Positions 52,195-61,712 are shown, numbered from the stretch's first letter. The stretch: 64,000 nucleotides of DNA from Hymenobacter aquaticus (GCF_004765605.1 NZ_SRLC01000003.1:186001-250000), one strand, 5' to 3'. Numbers and translations: made by a program. Notes: a model not told the origin generated them from the sequence alone.

Positions 52195-52533
52195 ATGCAC
52201 GCCCTCCGGTCCCGTTTAGCCATCCTGTTGCTGCTCTGCTTTACGCGGGTGCTGCTGCCGGACGCGTGGATTCTGGCGTTGCACTCGCACGAGCACACCA
52301 CGGAGGAAGCTACCCCACGACCGGGCGCGCAGAAGGCCAACGCCCTGCTCTCGGCCAAACACCAGCACTGCGCCGTCGACCACTTCTACGACGTGCCGTT
52401 CCAGGCCGCGCTGCCGCTGGAATTTACGCTATTCACGAGTTACGAAGCCCCGAAAGCCAGTCCGCGCTTCTCGGGCTGGCTGGCTGGCGTCCGGCCCACG
52501 GCCGACCTGCGCGGCCCTCCCAGCCGGGGATAA
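52195..52533 (+). CDS. Small His-rich exported protein preceding a TonB receptor
   Basis: 112 aa from ATG 52195; a TTG at 52165 would lie inside the promoter box. A hydrophobic N-terminus (LRSRLAILLLLCFTRVLL) is followed by HSHEHTTEEA and KHQHCAVDHFYDVPFQ, clusters of His, Cys and Asp suited to metal binding. The tail is Pro/Arg-rich. Small proteins of this type often stand directly before TonB-dependent receptors in Bacteroidota. Function unknown; metal delivery or sensing is a guess. Confidence 0.6.
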   Translation: MHALRSRLAILLLLCFTRVLLPDAWILALHSHEHTTEEATPRPGAQKANALLSAKHQHCAVDHFYDVPFQAALPLEFTLFTSYEAPKASPRFSGWLAGVRPTADLRGPPSRG

Positions 52534-52672
52534 TACTCCCGTCCCGCGCTTTTGCTGACCCATCACCGGTAATTTTTATACCGGTGGGTTCGGCGGGCGT
52601 CAGGCGTTGCGCGTCCTCTTGCTTAGCAACATGAGGAGCAGCAGCGGGTATATCACCGGTTTCCTTTTTTTT

Positions 52673-55081
52673 ATGGCTTTTCGCTTCCTGGTTGCGGCTA
52701 GGTCGGCGTGCGCGTTGTGGCTGATGCTGTTTGTATCGGTAACGGTAGCGCGGGCTGGCCAAGCGCAGCCCGAGTGCACGCTCTCGTTGAGCGGCCGCAT
52801 CATCGACCATGAGTCGCGGGAGGGGCTGCCGGGCGCGACGGTAGTGGTGCTGGAAACCCAGCAGGCTACCCAGACCGATGCCCTCGGCAACTACCACTTC
52901 CACGTTTGCGCGGGTGTGTATCACCTGCAGGTTTCCTACCTGGGCTACAGCGCCGAGACGACCGAAGTGCGCCTCACCGGCGCCGTTATCCGCGACTTTC
53001 GCCTCCATCCCGATGCTATTCTGCTGAATAGCGCCTTGGTGCAGGGGCGACGCGTGCTGGCTCCCACCACCCAGCCTACCGCCGTGCTGGATGGGCAGGC
53101 GCTGCAGCAAACCCGCGGCCAGGTCCTGGGCGAGGCGCTGCAAAAGATTTCGGGCGTAACGGCCATTCAAACCGGTCCCGGCATTTTCAAGCCCATGGTC
53201 CACGGGCTACATTCCAACCGCGTCACGCTCCTGAACAACGGGGTGCGGCAGGAAGGTCAGCAGTGGGGTGTGGAGCACGGCCCCGAAATTGACCCGTTCA
53301 TTGCCTCTCGCCTTACGGTAGTGAAAGGGGCGGCCAGTGTGCGCTACGGCTCCGATGCCGTTGGCGGGGTGGTGCTGATTGAGCCCCAGCCCCTGCGCGA
53401 TTCGGCTGGCACAGACGCTGACCTGACCCTGGTGGGCATGAGCAACAACGGCCTGGGCGCCGCCTCAGCGACACTGAACGGCAACCTGCGGAAGCTGCCA
53501 GCCTTGAGCTGGCGTGCCCAGGGCACGCTGCGGCGCGCCGGCACCATGCGCACCCCGGATTACTACCTGAAAAACTCCGGCTTTGGCGAGCAGAACTTTT
53601 CCGCCGCCGTGGGCTGGCGCACCCCGACCTATGGTCTGGAGGTTTTCTACAGCCAGTTCAACACCCGAATCGGGATTCTGCCGGCTTCGCACGCGGGCAG
53701 CAAGACGGACTTGCTGCTGGCTGTTGGGCGGCCCGAGCCCCTGGAAACAACCGGCTTCAGCTACGACATTGACCGCGCCTACCAGCAGGTGCGCCACGAT
53801 GTGGCTAAGCTTGCGGGCTTTCGGCAAACTGGCACGGCCGGCCGGCTTCAGCTTACCCTGGCCCAGCAAAGCGACTTTCGGGATGAGTACGACAAGTTCC
53901 GGCCCCGCAACAATAACCTGGCTTCGCTGGACCGACCTGAACTGAGCTACACCAACCGCACCAGCACCGGCGAGCTACTCTGGGAGCATGCTGCCTGGCA
54001 CGGCTTTACCGGCAGCGTGGGTTTGGCCGGCACTTATCAGTTCAACCGCTATGCCAATGGGAGCCGGCAGTTTATTCCCTACTACACCAACCTGACGGGC
54101 GGAGCCTTCTGGATTGAGAAGTGGCAGCAGGGAGCCTGGCTGCTGGAAGGCGGGCTGCGGGTAGAACGGCGCGACCTGGACGTGAGGCGCGGGGACCGGA
54201 ACACCACCGGGGCCTTCTTCGTGGACCGCACCCGCTTTCAGTACACGACTCCGGCCGCGTCACTGGGGGCCACTTACGACCCCTCGGCCCACCTGACGGT
54301 AAGTTTGAATGCCGGCCTGACGCGCCGGGCCCCGGCGGCCAACGAGCGGTTTAGCGAGGGAGTACACAACGGCATGTATGAGCTGGGCAACGATCTGGTG
54401 CCAGGAGCCGCGCCTCTGATGCCCGAAACGGCCCTCAATACCGGCCTGACCGTGGGCTGGCACGACAACCCGCGCTTTAACGGGGAGGTGACTATTTACC
54501 AGAACCGAATTCTGGACTTCATCTACCAAGTGCCCCTGACCGAGCCCGTGCAAACCGTGCGGGGCAGCCACATCAGCTGGCAGTACTTGCAGACCGATGC
54601 CACCTTCCGGGGCCTGGACCTGACCGGCAGCTACCAGCTGGCCCTGGCCTGGCTGCTCGCCCTGAAGGGCTCGGTGGTACGGACGCGGGACACGCGGGCC
54701 GACGAGTGGCAGATTTTGATGCCGGCCGACCGCGCCGAAGCGTCTTTGCGCTACAACCGGAACAAGCCCACCGGGCGGTTGCGCGGCAGCTATATCCAGC
54801 TGGGCGCGTACGCCGTGGCCCGGCAGACCCGCGTGCCCGACCACTACGAGGACCGCGACCTGCTGGCCCCTCCGGCGGGTTACACGCTGCTAAATCTGGA
54901 AACCGGCACTACCCTGCACTGGGGCCGCCGGCCACTGAACGTGAGTGTGGCCGTTGCGAACCTGTTCAACCAGCGCTACCGCGACTACCTAAACCGCTAC
55001 CGCTATTTCACCGATGAAATGGGCCGTAACCTGACGCTTCGGGTGCACATTCCATTGGAGCTGACCCGCGCTAGGCGTTGA
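52673..55081 (+). CDS. TonB-dependent receptor, first of a pair
   Basis: 802 aa from ATG 52673, chosen because it gives a signal peptide (hydrophobic core 12-28, cleavage near ARA-GQ). A CarboxypepD-regulatory-like domain (about 34-115: GRIIDHESREGLPGATVVV, GVYHLQVSYLGYSAET) precedes the plug (VLGEALQKISGV, LLNNGVRQEGQQWGVEHG, VVKGAASVRYGSDAVGGVV) and a 22-strand barrel ending in RNLTLRVHIPLEL. The plug motif QEGQQWGxEHGxEID is shared with the second receptor downstream. The substrate is probably a metal complex or ion. Confidence 0.88.
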   Translation: MAFRFLVAARSACALWLMLFVSVTVARAGQAQPECTLSLSGRIIDHESREGLPGATVVVLETQQATQTDALGNYHFHVCAGVYHLQVSYLGYSAETTEVRLTGAVIRDFRLHPDAILLNSALVQGRRVLAPTTQPTAVLDGQALQQTRGQVLGEALQKISGVTAIQTGPGIFKPMVHGLHSNRVTLLNNGVRQEGQQWGVEHGPEIDPFIASRLTVVKGAASVRYGSDAVGGVVLIEPQPLRDSAGTDADLTLVGMSNNGLGAASATLNGNLRKLPALSWRAQGTLRRAGTMRTPDYYLKNSGFGEQNFSAAVGWRTPTYGLEVFYSQFNTRIGILPASHAGSKTDLLLAVGRPEPLETTGFSYDIDRAYQQVRHDVAKLAGFRQTGTAGRLQLTLAQQSDFRDEYDKFRPRNNNLASLDRPELSYTNRTSTGELLWEHAAWHGFTGSVGLAGTYQFNRYANGSRQFIPYYTNLTGGAFWIEKWQQGAWLLEGGLRVERRDLDVRRGDRNTTGAFFVDRTRFQYTTPAASLGATYDPSAHLTVSLNAGLTRRAPAANERFSEGVHNGMYELGNDLVPGAAPLMPETALNTGLTVGWHDNPRFNGEVTIYQNRILDFIYQVPLTEPVQTVRGSHISWQYLQTDATFRGLDLTGSYQLALAWLLALKGSVVRTRDTRADEWQILMPADRAEASLRYNRNKPTGRLRGSYIQLGAYAVARQTRVPDHYEDRDLLAPPAGYTLLNLETGTTLHWGRRPLNVSVAVANLFNQRYRDYLNRYRYFTDEMGRNLTLRVHIPLELTRARR

Positions 55082-55119
55082 TTTTTTCTCCTGTCTTTAC
55101 CACAATTCCTTTCTAACTC

Positions 55120-55683
55120 ATGAAAAACGCTTTGATCAACAAGTCGTTGCTGGCCCTGCTGGTGGCCGCCCCCCTGTTCAGTGCCTGCAAAAAAGACAAT
55201 GACGAGCCCACGCCCGACGACGACAACGAGCAAATCACGACGGTGCGCTACGAACTGACCCCGGTGGGTGGGGGCACGCCCGTAACGGTGCAGTACCGCG
55301 ACCCGGACGGGGACGGGGGAGCAGCCGCGGTTGTCGGCACCCTGACGCTGGCGGTCGGCACGACCTACACGGGTAAGCTGGTGCTGCTGGACGAAACCAA
55401 GAACCCGGTGGTCAATACCTCCGACGAAATCAAAGAGGAGGCCGACGAGCACATCTTCTTCTTCGAGTCCAGCAACACTAACGTCACCGTCACCCCCACC
55501 GATAAGGATTCGAAAGGGCTGGCAGTGGGACTTGAAACGCGCGTTGAGGCTGGCGCGGCCAACACGGCCAGCTCGACGGGCAACCTCAAAATCACGTTGC
55601 GGCACCAGCCCGGCGCGAAAAACGGCACGTTTGCCCCCGGCGACACCGATGTGGAAGTCAACTTCCCGACGGCCGTCCGCTAG
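55120..55683 (+). CDS. Lipoprotein between two TonB receptors
   Basis: 187 aa. Lipoprotein signal with C23 (LFSAC-KKD) then an acidic stretch (DNDEPTPDDDNEQ) and a beta-rich domain: TTVRYELTPVGGGTPVTVQYRDPDGDGG, GTTYTGKLVLLDETKNPV, ADEHIFFFESS. This pattern is often labelled type 1 periplasmic binding fold protein in Bacteroidota, though the real role is not known. 38 bases after the receptor gene, so probably in one transcript and likely a surface partner of that receptor. Confidence 0.75.
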   Translation: MKNALINKSLLALLVAAPLFSACKKDNDEPTPDDDNEQITTVRYELTPVGGGTPVTVQYRDPDGDGGAAAVVGTLTLAVGTTYTGKLVLLDETKNPVVNTSDEIKEEADEHIFFFESSNTNVTVTPTDKDSKGLAVGLETRVEAGAANTASSTGNLKITLRHQPGAKNGTFAPGDTDVEVNFPTAVR

Positions 55684-55768
55684 GGCTTACCCCATAGTAA
55701 AGCCCGGCTGGCCCGGAGCTTTGTGTCTCCAAATTGGTTTGGTTTTGGAGAAATGAATGAAGGCATCG

Positions 55769-55795
55769 GCCCCTGGCCGGTGTTTTCTTGTTTGC
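55769..55795 (+). terminator. Possible weak terminator before the second receptor
   Basis: TCGGCC-CCT-GGCCGG followed by TGTTTTCTTGTTT. A short stem and interrupted T-tract, between the lipoprotein and second receptor genes. Confidence 0.35.
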
Positions 55796-55855
55796 GGGCT
55801 GCATCTTCCCCACCGATTTTCCGTTCATGCGCTACGGCGCTTGTAGCAGTTTTTT

Positions 55856-58315
55856 ATGTCTCGTTTTTCCTGGGCCCCCGGCCTGTTGTTTTTCGCCTTT
55901 TCCGGCCAACTGCTGGCCCAAACGCCAGGCGCGGCTCCTATTGCGCCCGCCCCGCGCCCAACCCGCGTAGCGCCGGCCACGGCCTCGTTCACTGGCCGCG
56001 TCCTCGACGGCACCACGCGCGAGCCGCTGCCGGGAGCCACGGTCGTATTCCCGGATCTGCGCCTGGCGACCAGCACCGCGCCCGACGGGTCCTTTCGCCT
56101 GAGCAACCTGCCCCGGGGCCGGTTTCTGATGCAGGTGCGGTTTGTGGGCTACAATACGTTTGTCAAAACGGTAGATACCGGTGCTGAGCAGCCCGTCGAC
56201 GTAGCGCTGCTGGCGGCGGCTACCGAAATCGGGCAGGTAGTCGTGACGGGCGTATCGGCCTCCACGGAGATGCGCCGCTCGCCGGTGCCCACCACGGTGG
56301 TGGACCGCACCCAGCTCAACCAGGCGGCTTCGACCAACGCCATTGACGCCATTGCCCACACGCCGGGCCTTTCGCAGATTACCACCGGCGCGGCCATCAG
56401 CAAGCCCGTGATTCGGGGGCTGGGCTCGAACCGGGTAATTACCCTGAACAACGGGGCCAAGCAGGAAGGTCAGCAGTGGGGCGACGAGCACGGCATCGAA
56501 ATCGACGAGTACGCCATCGACCGGGCCGAGATTATCAAGGGACCGGGCAGCCTGCTCTACGGCTCCGACGGCATGGCCGGGGTCGTCAACTTTCTGGCGC
56601 CCGACCCGGTGGAGGAAGGCAAAGTGCTGGGCTCGGTGGCCGCCAACTACCAAACCAACAACCGCCTGCAAGGCTACTCCCTGATGAACGCCGGCAACAA
56701 AAACGGCTTCAACTGGCTGGTGCGGGGCAGCGGCAAAGTAGCCGGCCCCTACCGCAACCGCTACGACGGCCCGGTCTACAACTCCGGCTTCCGGGAGCTG
56801 GATGGCAACGGCTACGTGGGCCTGAACAAAAGCTGGGGCTATACCCACCTGACCTTCAACTCCTTCAACCAGCAAGTGGGCCTGGTGGAAGGAGAGCGGG
56901 ACGAGGAAACCGGCCGCTTTCTGCGCCCCCTGAACGCGGGCGGCGAGGCCGTGGAGCTGCCCGTACGTGACCAGGACCTGCGCGGCTACGACCTGGACGT
57001 GCCCCAGCAGCAGATCAACCACCTGCGTATCGGCTCCGACAACAACTTTATTCTGGGCGCGGGCCGCCTGACGCTGAACGTGGGCTGGCAGCAGAACCTG
57101 CGCCGCGAGTTTGGCGACGTGCTGGCCCCCACCGACCCGTCGCTGTACTTCCAGCTGCGCACCTTCGACTACGCGGCCCGCTACTTTCTGCCCGAGGCCA
57201 GCGGCTGGAACACCACGATTGGCCTGAGCGGCATGCGCCAGGAAAACGTGAACAAAGGCGTGGAATTCCTGATTCCGGCTTACCGCCTGCTCGACGGCGG
57301 CGTGTTTGCCGTGACCAAGAAAACCTTCGGCAGCCTGGACCTCAGCGGCGGCCTGCGCTACGACCTGCGCCGCATTACGGCCGACGCCCTGTACCTGGAC
57401 CCCGAAACCGAACAGCCGACTACCGGCGGGGAGGGCGAGGAGAAGTTCGGCGGCTTTACCAGCACCTTCCGCAACGTGTCGGGTAGCCTGGGCGGTGCGT
57501 TCAACGTGACGGAAAAGCTGCTGCTGAAGGCCAACGTGTCGCGCGGGTTCCGGGCGCCCAACATTGCCGAGCTGGGCTCCAACGGCATTCACGAGGGCAC
57601 CATTCGCTACGAACTTGGGGACGCCGGCCTCAAAGCCGAAACCAGTTTGCAGCTCGATGGCGGGGTGAGCTACACCACCGACCACATCAGCCTCAGCCTC
57701 GACGCCTTCCGCAACCAGATTCAGAACTACATCTTCCCCGAGCGGGTAGCCGATGCCGTGAGTGAGGACGGCGACCCGATCTTCCGCTACAGCCAGGGCG
57801 ACGCCCGCCTGACCGGCGGCGAGGCCACGCTCGACATTCACCCCCACCCGCTCGACTGGCTGCACTTCGAAAACTCGTTTTCGATGGTGCGCGCCCTCCA
57901 GTTCAACCAGCCCGAGGGCCAGCAGTACCTGCCCTTCATTCCCGCCGACCGGCTGCAGTCGACGGTGCGGGTGAACTTTCGTAAGGTCGGCAACTCGCGC
58001 CTGAGCAACCTCTACGCCCGGGCCGGGGTGGAGCACACCTTCGAGCAGGACCGCTTTTTCTCAGCTTTCGACACCGAAACCGGCACGCCCGGCTACACCC
58101 TCGTGAACCTGGGCGTGGGCACCGACGTGGTGAATACCCAGGCCAAGCCGCTGTTTTCGCTCTACCTGACGGCCAACAACCTCTTCGACGTGGGCTACCA
58201 GAGCCACCTGAGCCGCCTGAAGTACGCGGCCTACAACGTGAGCAACGGCCGCACCGGCGTGTATAACATGGGCCGCAACGTGAGCGTGAAGCTGGTGGTA
58301 CCGCTGAGCTTTTGA
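55856..58315 (+). CDS. TonB-dependent receptor, ZnuD-like (second of a pair)
   Basis: 819 aa. Signal peptide (LLA-QT), CarboxypepD-regulatory-like domain (about 42-122), then a plug with QVVVTGVSASTEMRR, VVDRTQLNQAAS, SKPVIRGLGSNRVITLNNGAKQ, EGQQWGDEHGIEIDEYAIDR and GPGSLLYGSDGMAGVVN, then a 22-strand barrel ending GRNVSVKLVVPLSF. The plug resembles the ZnuD zinc receptor group. The downstream zinc-type CDF exporter supports a divalent-cation substrate. The substrate is still an inference. Confidence 0.88.
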   Translation: MSRFSWAPGLLFFAFSGQLLAQTPGAAPIAPAPRPTRVAPATASFTGRVLDGTTREPLPGATVVFPDLRLATSTAPDGSFRLSNLPRGRFLMQVRFVGYNTFVKTVDTGAEQPVDVALLAAATEIGQVVVTGVSASTEMRRSPVPTTVVDRTQLNQAASTNAIDAIAHTPGLSQITTGAAISKPVIRGLGSNRVITLNNGAKQEGQQWGDEHGIEIDEYAIDRAEIIKGPGSLLYGSDGMAGVVNFLAPDPVEEGKVLGSVAANYQTNNRLQGYSLMNAGNKNGFNWLVRGSGKVAGPYRNRYDGPVYNSGFRELDGNGYVGLNKSWGYTHLTFNSFNQQVGLVEGERDEETGRFLRPLNAGGEAVELPVRDQDLRGYDLDVPQQQINHLRIGSDNNFILGAGRLTLNVGWQQNLRREFGDVLAPTDPSLYFQLRTFDYAARYFLPEASGWNTTIGLSGMRQENVNKGVEFLIPAYRLLDGGVFAVTKKTFGSLDLSGGLRYDLRRITADALYLDPETEQPTTGGEGEEKFGGFTSTFRNVSGSLGGAFNVTEKLLLKANVSRGFRAPNIAELGSNGIHEGTIRYELGDAGLKAETSLQLDGGVSYTTDHISLSLDAFRNQIQNYIFPERVADAVSEDGDPIFRYSQGDARLTGGEATLDIHPHPLDWLHFENSFSMVRALQFNQPEGQQYLPFIPADRLQSTVRVNFRKVGNSRLSNLYARAGVEHTFEQDRFFSAFDTETGTPGYTLVNLGVGTDVVNTQAKPLFSLYLTANNLFDVGYQSHLSRLKYAAYNVSNGRTGVYNMGRNVSVKLVVPLSF

Positions 58316-58405
58316 GTAGGGCGTATGACCTGCTGGCCGGTAGCCGGCCGGGGAGACAGGAGTGCCGTGCGAGCCTACCGGAGGCGGGCACTTTCTCGTA
58401 TAACT

Positions 58406-58447
58406 GCGGTTGGCAGCAAGTCGATAACTTGCTGCCAACCGCTTTTT
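58406..58447 (+). terminator. Terminator or attenuator directly before the CDF gene
   Basis: An exact 16-bp stem (58406-58421 with 58427-58442, loop CGATA) followed by TTTTT. The T-run ends 17 bases before the CDF start codon, leaving no room for a promoter after it. Confidence 0.8.
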
Positions 58448-58464
58448 AAGACCCTTCGCACTGT

Positions 58465-59445
58465 ATGGCTCACTCCCACGACCATTCCGGCCACGACCAC
58501 GCCGGTCATCACCACGGCCCACCCGCCGATGGCAACTTCAGCCGCGCCTTCGGCTGGGGCATCGTTTTGAACCTGCTGTTTGTGGCCGCCGAAGCCGCCG
58601 GCGGGTTGTGGGCCAACTCCTCGGCCCTGCTCTCCGACGCGGGCCACAACCTGAGCGACGTGCTGAGCCTGGCCCTGGCCTGGGGCGCGACGCTGGTAGC
58701 CAAGCGCCGCTCCTCGGCCCGCTACACTTACGGCTACAAGGGCATCACCATTCAGGCGGCTTTGCTTAATGCGGCCCTGCTGTATGCGGCGCTGGGCGCT
58801 ATTCTGTGGGAAACCATCGACCACCTGCGCCACCCCGAGCCGGTAAACGGCCAGATGGTGATGCTGCTGGCCGGCCTGGGCATCGTAGTAAACGGCTTCA
58901 CGGCCTGGCTGTTCAGCAGCGGGCAGAAAGGCGACGTGAACGTGCGCGGGGCTTACCTGCACATGCTCACCGACGCCCTGGTATCGGTGGGCGTGGTCGT
59001 CGGGGGTGGCCTAGTGTATTACACGGGCTGGCTCTGGCTCGACCCGACTATCAGCTTTGCCATTCTGGCCCTGGTGGCCTATGGCTCCTGGGGCTTGCTG
59101 CGCGAAACCGTGCAGCTTAGCCTGCAAGCCGTGCCCGCCAGCATCGACCTGGAGGCCGTGCGCCGCTTTCTGCTGGCCCGGCCCGGCGTGGTGGAAGTTC
59201 ACGATTTGCACGTGTGGCCGCTGAGCACCAGGGACACCGCCCTGACGGCTCACGTGGTGCGCCCCGGCAGTTCCCCCGACGCCAACCAGTTTCTGCAAAG
59301 CCTGCAGCACGACTTAGTGCACGAGTTCAACATCGGCCACTGCACCATCCAGATTGAGCAGGATACCGCCGTGGCGGGCCACCACGGCTGCTGCGACGCG
59401 GAAAACGTGGAAGACTCGTTGGTGGCCACATCAGGGAAATCTTAA
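58465..59445 (+). CDS. CDF-family cation exporter, zinc type
   Basis: 326 aa. Exports a divalent cation from the cytoplasm in exchange for protons. His-rich N-terminus (MAHSHDHSGHDHAGHHHG), six membrane helices, and the transport site H61xxxD65 in helix II with H166xxxD170 in helix V. The HD-HD set is typical of zinc-selective members such as ZitB. A cytoplasmic C-terminal domain (about 215-310) has HDLHVWPLS and HDLVHEFNIGHCTIQIEQ, and the tail has HHGCC. A terminator-like hairpin stands in front. Confidence 0.93.
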   Translation: MAHSHDHSGHDHAGHHHGPPADGNFSRAFGWGIVLNLLFVAAEAAGGLWANSSALLSDAGHNLSDVLSLALAWGATLVAKRRSSARYTYGYKGITIQAALLNAALLYAALGAILWETIDHLRHPEPVNGQMVMLLAGLGIVVNGFTAWLFSSGQKGDVNVRGAYLHMLTDALVSVGVVVGGGLVYYTGWLWLDPTISFAILALVAYGSWGLLRETVQLSLQAVPASIDLEAVRRFLLARPGVVEVHDLHVWPLSTRDTALTAHVVRPGSSPDANQFLQSLQHDLVHEFNIGHCTIQIEQDTAVAGHHGCCDAENVEDSLVATSGKS

Positions 59446-59484
59446 GTAATATGCGGGCCTAAGTCTTACTCCGCTCCTCCCCGC

Positions 59485-60753
59485 ATGGCCCTCACGTCCC
59501 GTCCTGATTCCCCGCCCAAAACCGCTTCTCTGTTCAGCGCCATCGTCATCGTGGCCTCGCTGGGCTACTTCGTCGACATCTACGACCTGATTCTGTTTAG
59601 CATCGTGCGGGTCAAGAGCCTCAACGAGCTGGGCATCACCGACGCGGCGGCCGTCACCGACCAGGGCTTGTTCCTGATCAACATGCAGATGGGCGGCATG
59701 CTGCTGGGCGGCATCCTGTGGGGCATTCTGGGGGATAAGCGGGGCCGGCTCTCGGTGCTCTTCGGCTCGATTCTGCTCTACTCCCTGGCCAACCTGGCTA
59801 ACGGCTTCGTGCAAACCATCGACCAATACGCCTGGCTGCGGCTGATTGCCGGCGTGGGCCTAGCCGGCGAGCTGGGCGCGGGCATCACCCTGGTTTCCGA
59901 AACCCTGCCCAAGGAGAAGCGCGGCTACGGCACCATGATTGTGGCCACCGTGGGCGTGTCGGGGGCGATGCTGGCCTACTGGGTGGGCGAGGCGCTGGGC
60001 TGGCGCAACGCCTATTTCGTGGGCGGCGGCCTCGGGCTGGCCCTGCTGGCCCTGCGCGTGGGCGTGTACGAGTCGGGCATGTTTGAGCAGGCCAAGCAGG
60101 CCGAAACCGAGCGGGGCAACTTCCTGAGCCTTTTTACCAACGCCCCCCGCCTGGCCCGCTACCTCAAGTGCCTGCTCATCGGGGTACCGCTGTGGTTCGT
60201 GGTCGGCATCCTGATTACGCTGGCCCCCGAGTTTGGCCGGGAGCTGGGCATTACCGGCGAGGTAACGGCCGGTCTGGGCGTGTTCTGGTGCTACTTCGGC
60301 CTCGTGTTCGGCGACTTTGCCAGCGGCACGCTCAGCCAGGTGTTGCGCAGCCGCAACCGGGCGTTGCAGCTGTTTCTGGTGCTGTGCGGGCTGCTCTGCG
60401 CGGTGTATCTGTTCGTCCTCCGGGGTGCTTCGCCCACGGCTTTCTACACCGTGTGCTTCGTGCTGGGCTTCACCGTGGGCTTCTGGGCCTTGTTTGTGAC
60501 GGTAGCCGCTGAGCAGTTTGGCACCAACCTGCGGGCCACGGTGGCTACCACGGCGCCCAACTTCGCCCGCGGCTCGGTGGTGCTGCTGGTGCCGTTGTTC
60601 AAGGGGCTGGCCGGGCTGCAGGTGGGCGGGCAGCCGCTGGGCATCATCGGCAGCGCGGCCATTATCGGGTTGGTGTCGTTGCTGGTGGCCTTCTGGGCCG
60701 TGAGCACCCTGCCCGAAAGCTACGGCAAAGACCTGGACTACCTGGAGGAATAA
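59485..60753 (+). CDS. MFS transporter
   Basis: 422 aa with about 12 membrane helices. Loop motifs of the sugar/organic-anion branch are present: WGILGDKRGRLSVLFGS after helix 2, AGVGLAGELGAGITLVSE and PKEKRGYGTM. Aspartates in helix 1 (FVDIYDL) could couple protons. The substrate cannot be read. It begins 39 bases after the CDF stop without a hairpin between them, so readthrough from the CDF gene is possible, but a role in metal handling is not implied. Confidence 0.85.
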   Translation: MALTSRPDSPPKTASLFSAIVIVASLGYFVDIYDLILFSIVRVKSLNELGITDAAAVTDQGLFLINMQMGGMLLGGILWGILGDKRGRLSVLFGSILLYSLANLANGFVQTIDQYAWLRLIAGVGLAGELGAGITLVSETLPKEKRGYGTMIVATVGVSGAMLAYWVGEALGWRNAYFVGGGLGLALLALRVGVYESGMFEQAKQAETERGNFLSLFTNAPRLARYLKCLLIGVPLWFVVGILITLAPEFGRELGITGEVTAGLGVFWCYFGLVFGDFASGTLSQVLRSRNRALQLFLVLCGLLCAVYLFVLRGASPTAFYTVCFVLGFTVGFWALFVTVAAEQFGTNLRATVATTAPNFARGSVVLLVPLFKGLAGLQVGGQPLGIIGSAAIIGLVSLLVAFWAVSTLPESYGKDLDYLEE

Positions 60754-60819
60754 GCCGCCCAATTACCAACTATGGCAAGCCCGGTACGTTACAGGGTAAA
60801 TAGTAACTCTTCCCAAGTC

Positions 60820-61161
60820 ATGAAAAAGATTCTTGTCATAGTTGCTGGTGCCGTGCTTTTCCTCAATAGCGCCGCCCACGCCCAAACCATGCCCACCGAC
60901 ACCGCCCAGGCCCGCCTGCAGATGCAGCAGCAGCGCACCGCCGACGCCAAAGCCGTGCTGTCGGCGCAGAAAGAGCAGGCCAACAGCAGCAGCAGCGCCG
61001 TGGCTGATACCAAGGCCCAGCTCCGCCAGCAGAAAGCCCAGCTGAAGGAGCAGCAGGTAGCCGCCAAGGAAGCCCGCCGCCAGGAAAAATTAGCCAAAGC
61101 CACCCTCAGCGAGGAAAAGAAGCGTACCCGCGCGGCCAAAAAAGCCGCCAAAGGTGCCTAG
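60820..61161 (+). CDS. Small secreted coiled-coil protein
   Basis: 113 aa from ATG 60820 (MKKILVIVAGAVLFL), which gives a clean signal peptide (AHA-QT); the 16 upstream codons of the longer frame do not. The mature part is Ala/Gln/Lys/Arg-rich and almost entirely heptad-like helix (RLQMQQQRTADAKAVLSAQKE, QLRQQKAQLKEQQVAAKEARR) with a very basic C-terminus. Function unknown; its charge suggests binding to nucleic acid, LPS or envelope polymers. Confidence 0.65.
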   Translation: MKKILVIVAGAVLFLNSAAHAQTMPTDTAQARLQMQQQRTADAKAVLSAQKEQANSSSSAVADTKAQLRQQKAQLKEQQVAAKEARRQEKLAKATLSEEKKRTRAAKKAAKGA

Positions 61162-61188
61162 CTGCACTCTGCTGCCCATTAGAATAGT

Positions 61189-61219
61189 ACACTCCGGCCG
61201 GTAGGTCGGAGTGTTTTTT
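61189..61219 (+). terminator. Terminator of the coiled-coil protein gene
   Basis: 8-bp stem ACACTCCG/CGGAGTGT (61189-61196, 61207-61214) with six T in all after the stem. Confidence 0.8.
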
Positions 61220-61262
61220 ATGTTCCCCCTTCCCCTTTTCCACACCTTCACTTTTCTGCAGT

Positions 61263-61712
61263 ATGGCCGACCAACCGACGAAAAACAAGCCCATGTATTA
61301 CCCCTGGCACCACTTTGTGCTGCTGCCCGCGGCCCTGGTGCTGGCCGGCTACGGCATCCGGCGCTACCTGAACGTGGCCGGCAACGACGACGAGATTTCG
61401 CGCCTGTGGTTTACCGTGATGCTGCTGGCCGTGGTGGGCCTGGGCGTGCTCGTGATGCTGCGCCAGCACTACGCCCTGGCCCTGCAGGACCGCCTCATCC
61501 GGCTGGAAGTGCGGCAGCGCTACTTCGAGCTGACCGGCAAAAGCCTGCGCGCCTGGGAGCCCCAGCTGCAAATGAGCCAGATTCTGGCCCTGCGCTTTGC
61601 CGGCGACGCCGAGCTGCCGGCCCTGGTCGAAACGGCGGCGAAGGAAAAGCTCAGCTCCAAGGATATTCAGGCCCGGATTCAGGACTTCCAGTTCGACTAT
61701 CTGCGGGTCTGA
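61263..61712 (+). CDS. DUF6526 family membrane protein
   Basis: 149 aa. Two membrane helices (about 16-35 and 49-66) joined by a short loop (RRYLNVAGNDDEISR), then a soluble helical tail (LQDRLIRLEVRQRYFELTGKSL, LRFAGDAELPALVETAAKEKLSSKDIQ). The YYPWHHFVLLP opening and LEVRQRYFELTG pattern fit DUF6526. Function unknown. Confidence 0.78.
   Translation: MADQPTKNKPMYYPWHHFVLLPAALVLAGYGIRRYLNVAGNDDEISRLWFTVMLLAVVGLGVLVMLRQHYALALQDRLIRLEVRQRYFELTGKSLRAWEPQLQMSQILALRFAGDAELPALVETAAKEKLSSKDIQARIQDFQFDYLRV

Noticed and set aside
55832..58036. A 734-codon minus-strand frame opposite the second TonB receptor
   Set aside because: Antisense shadow caused by codon bias; no domain or signal sequence.
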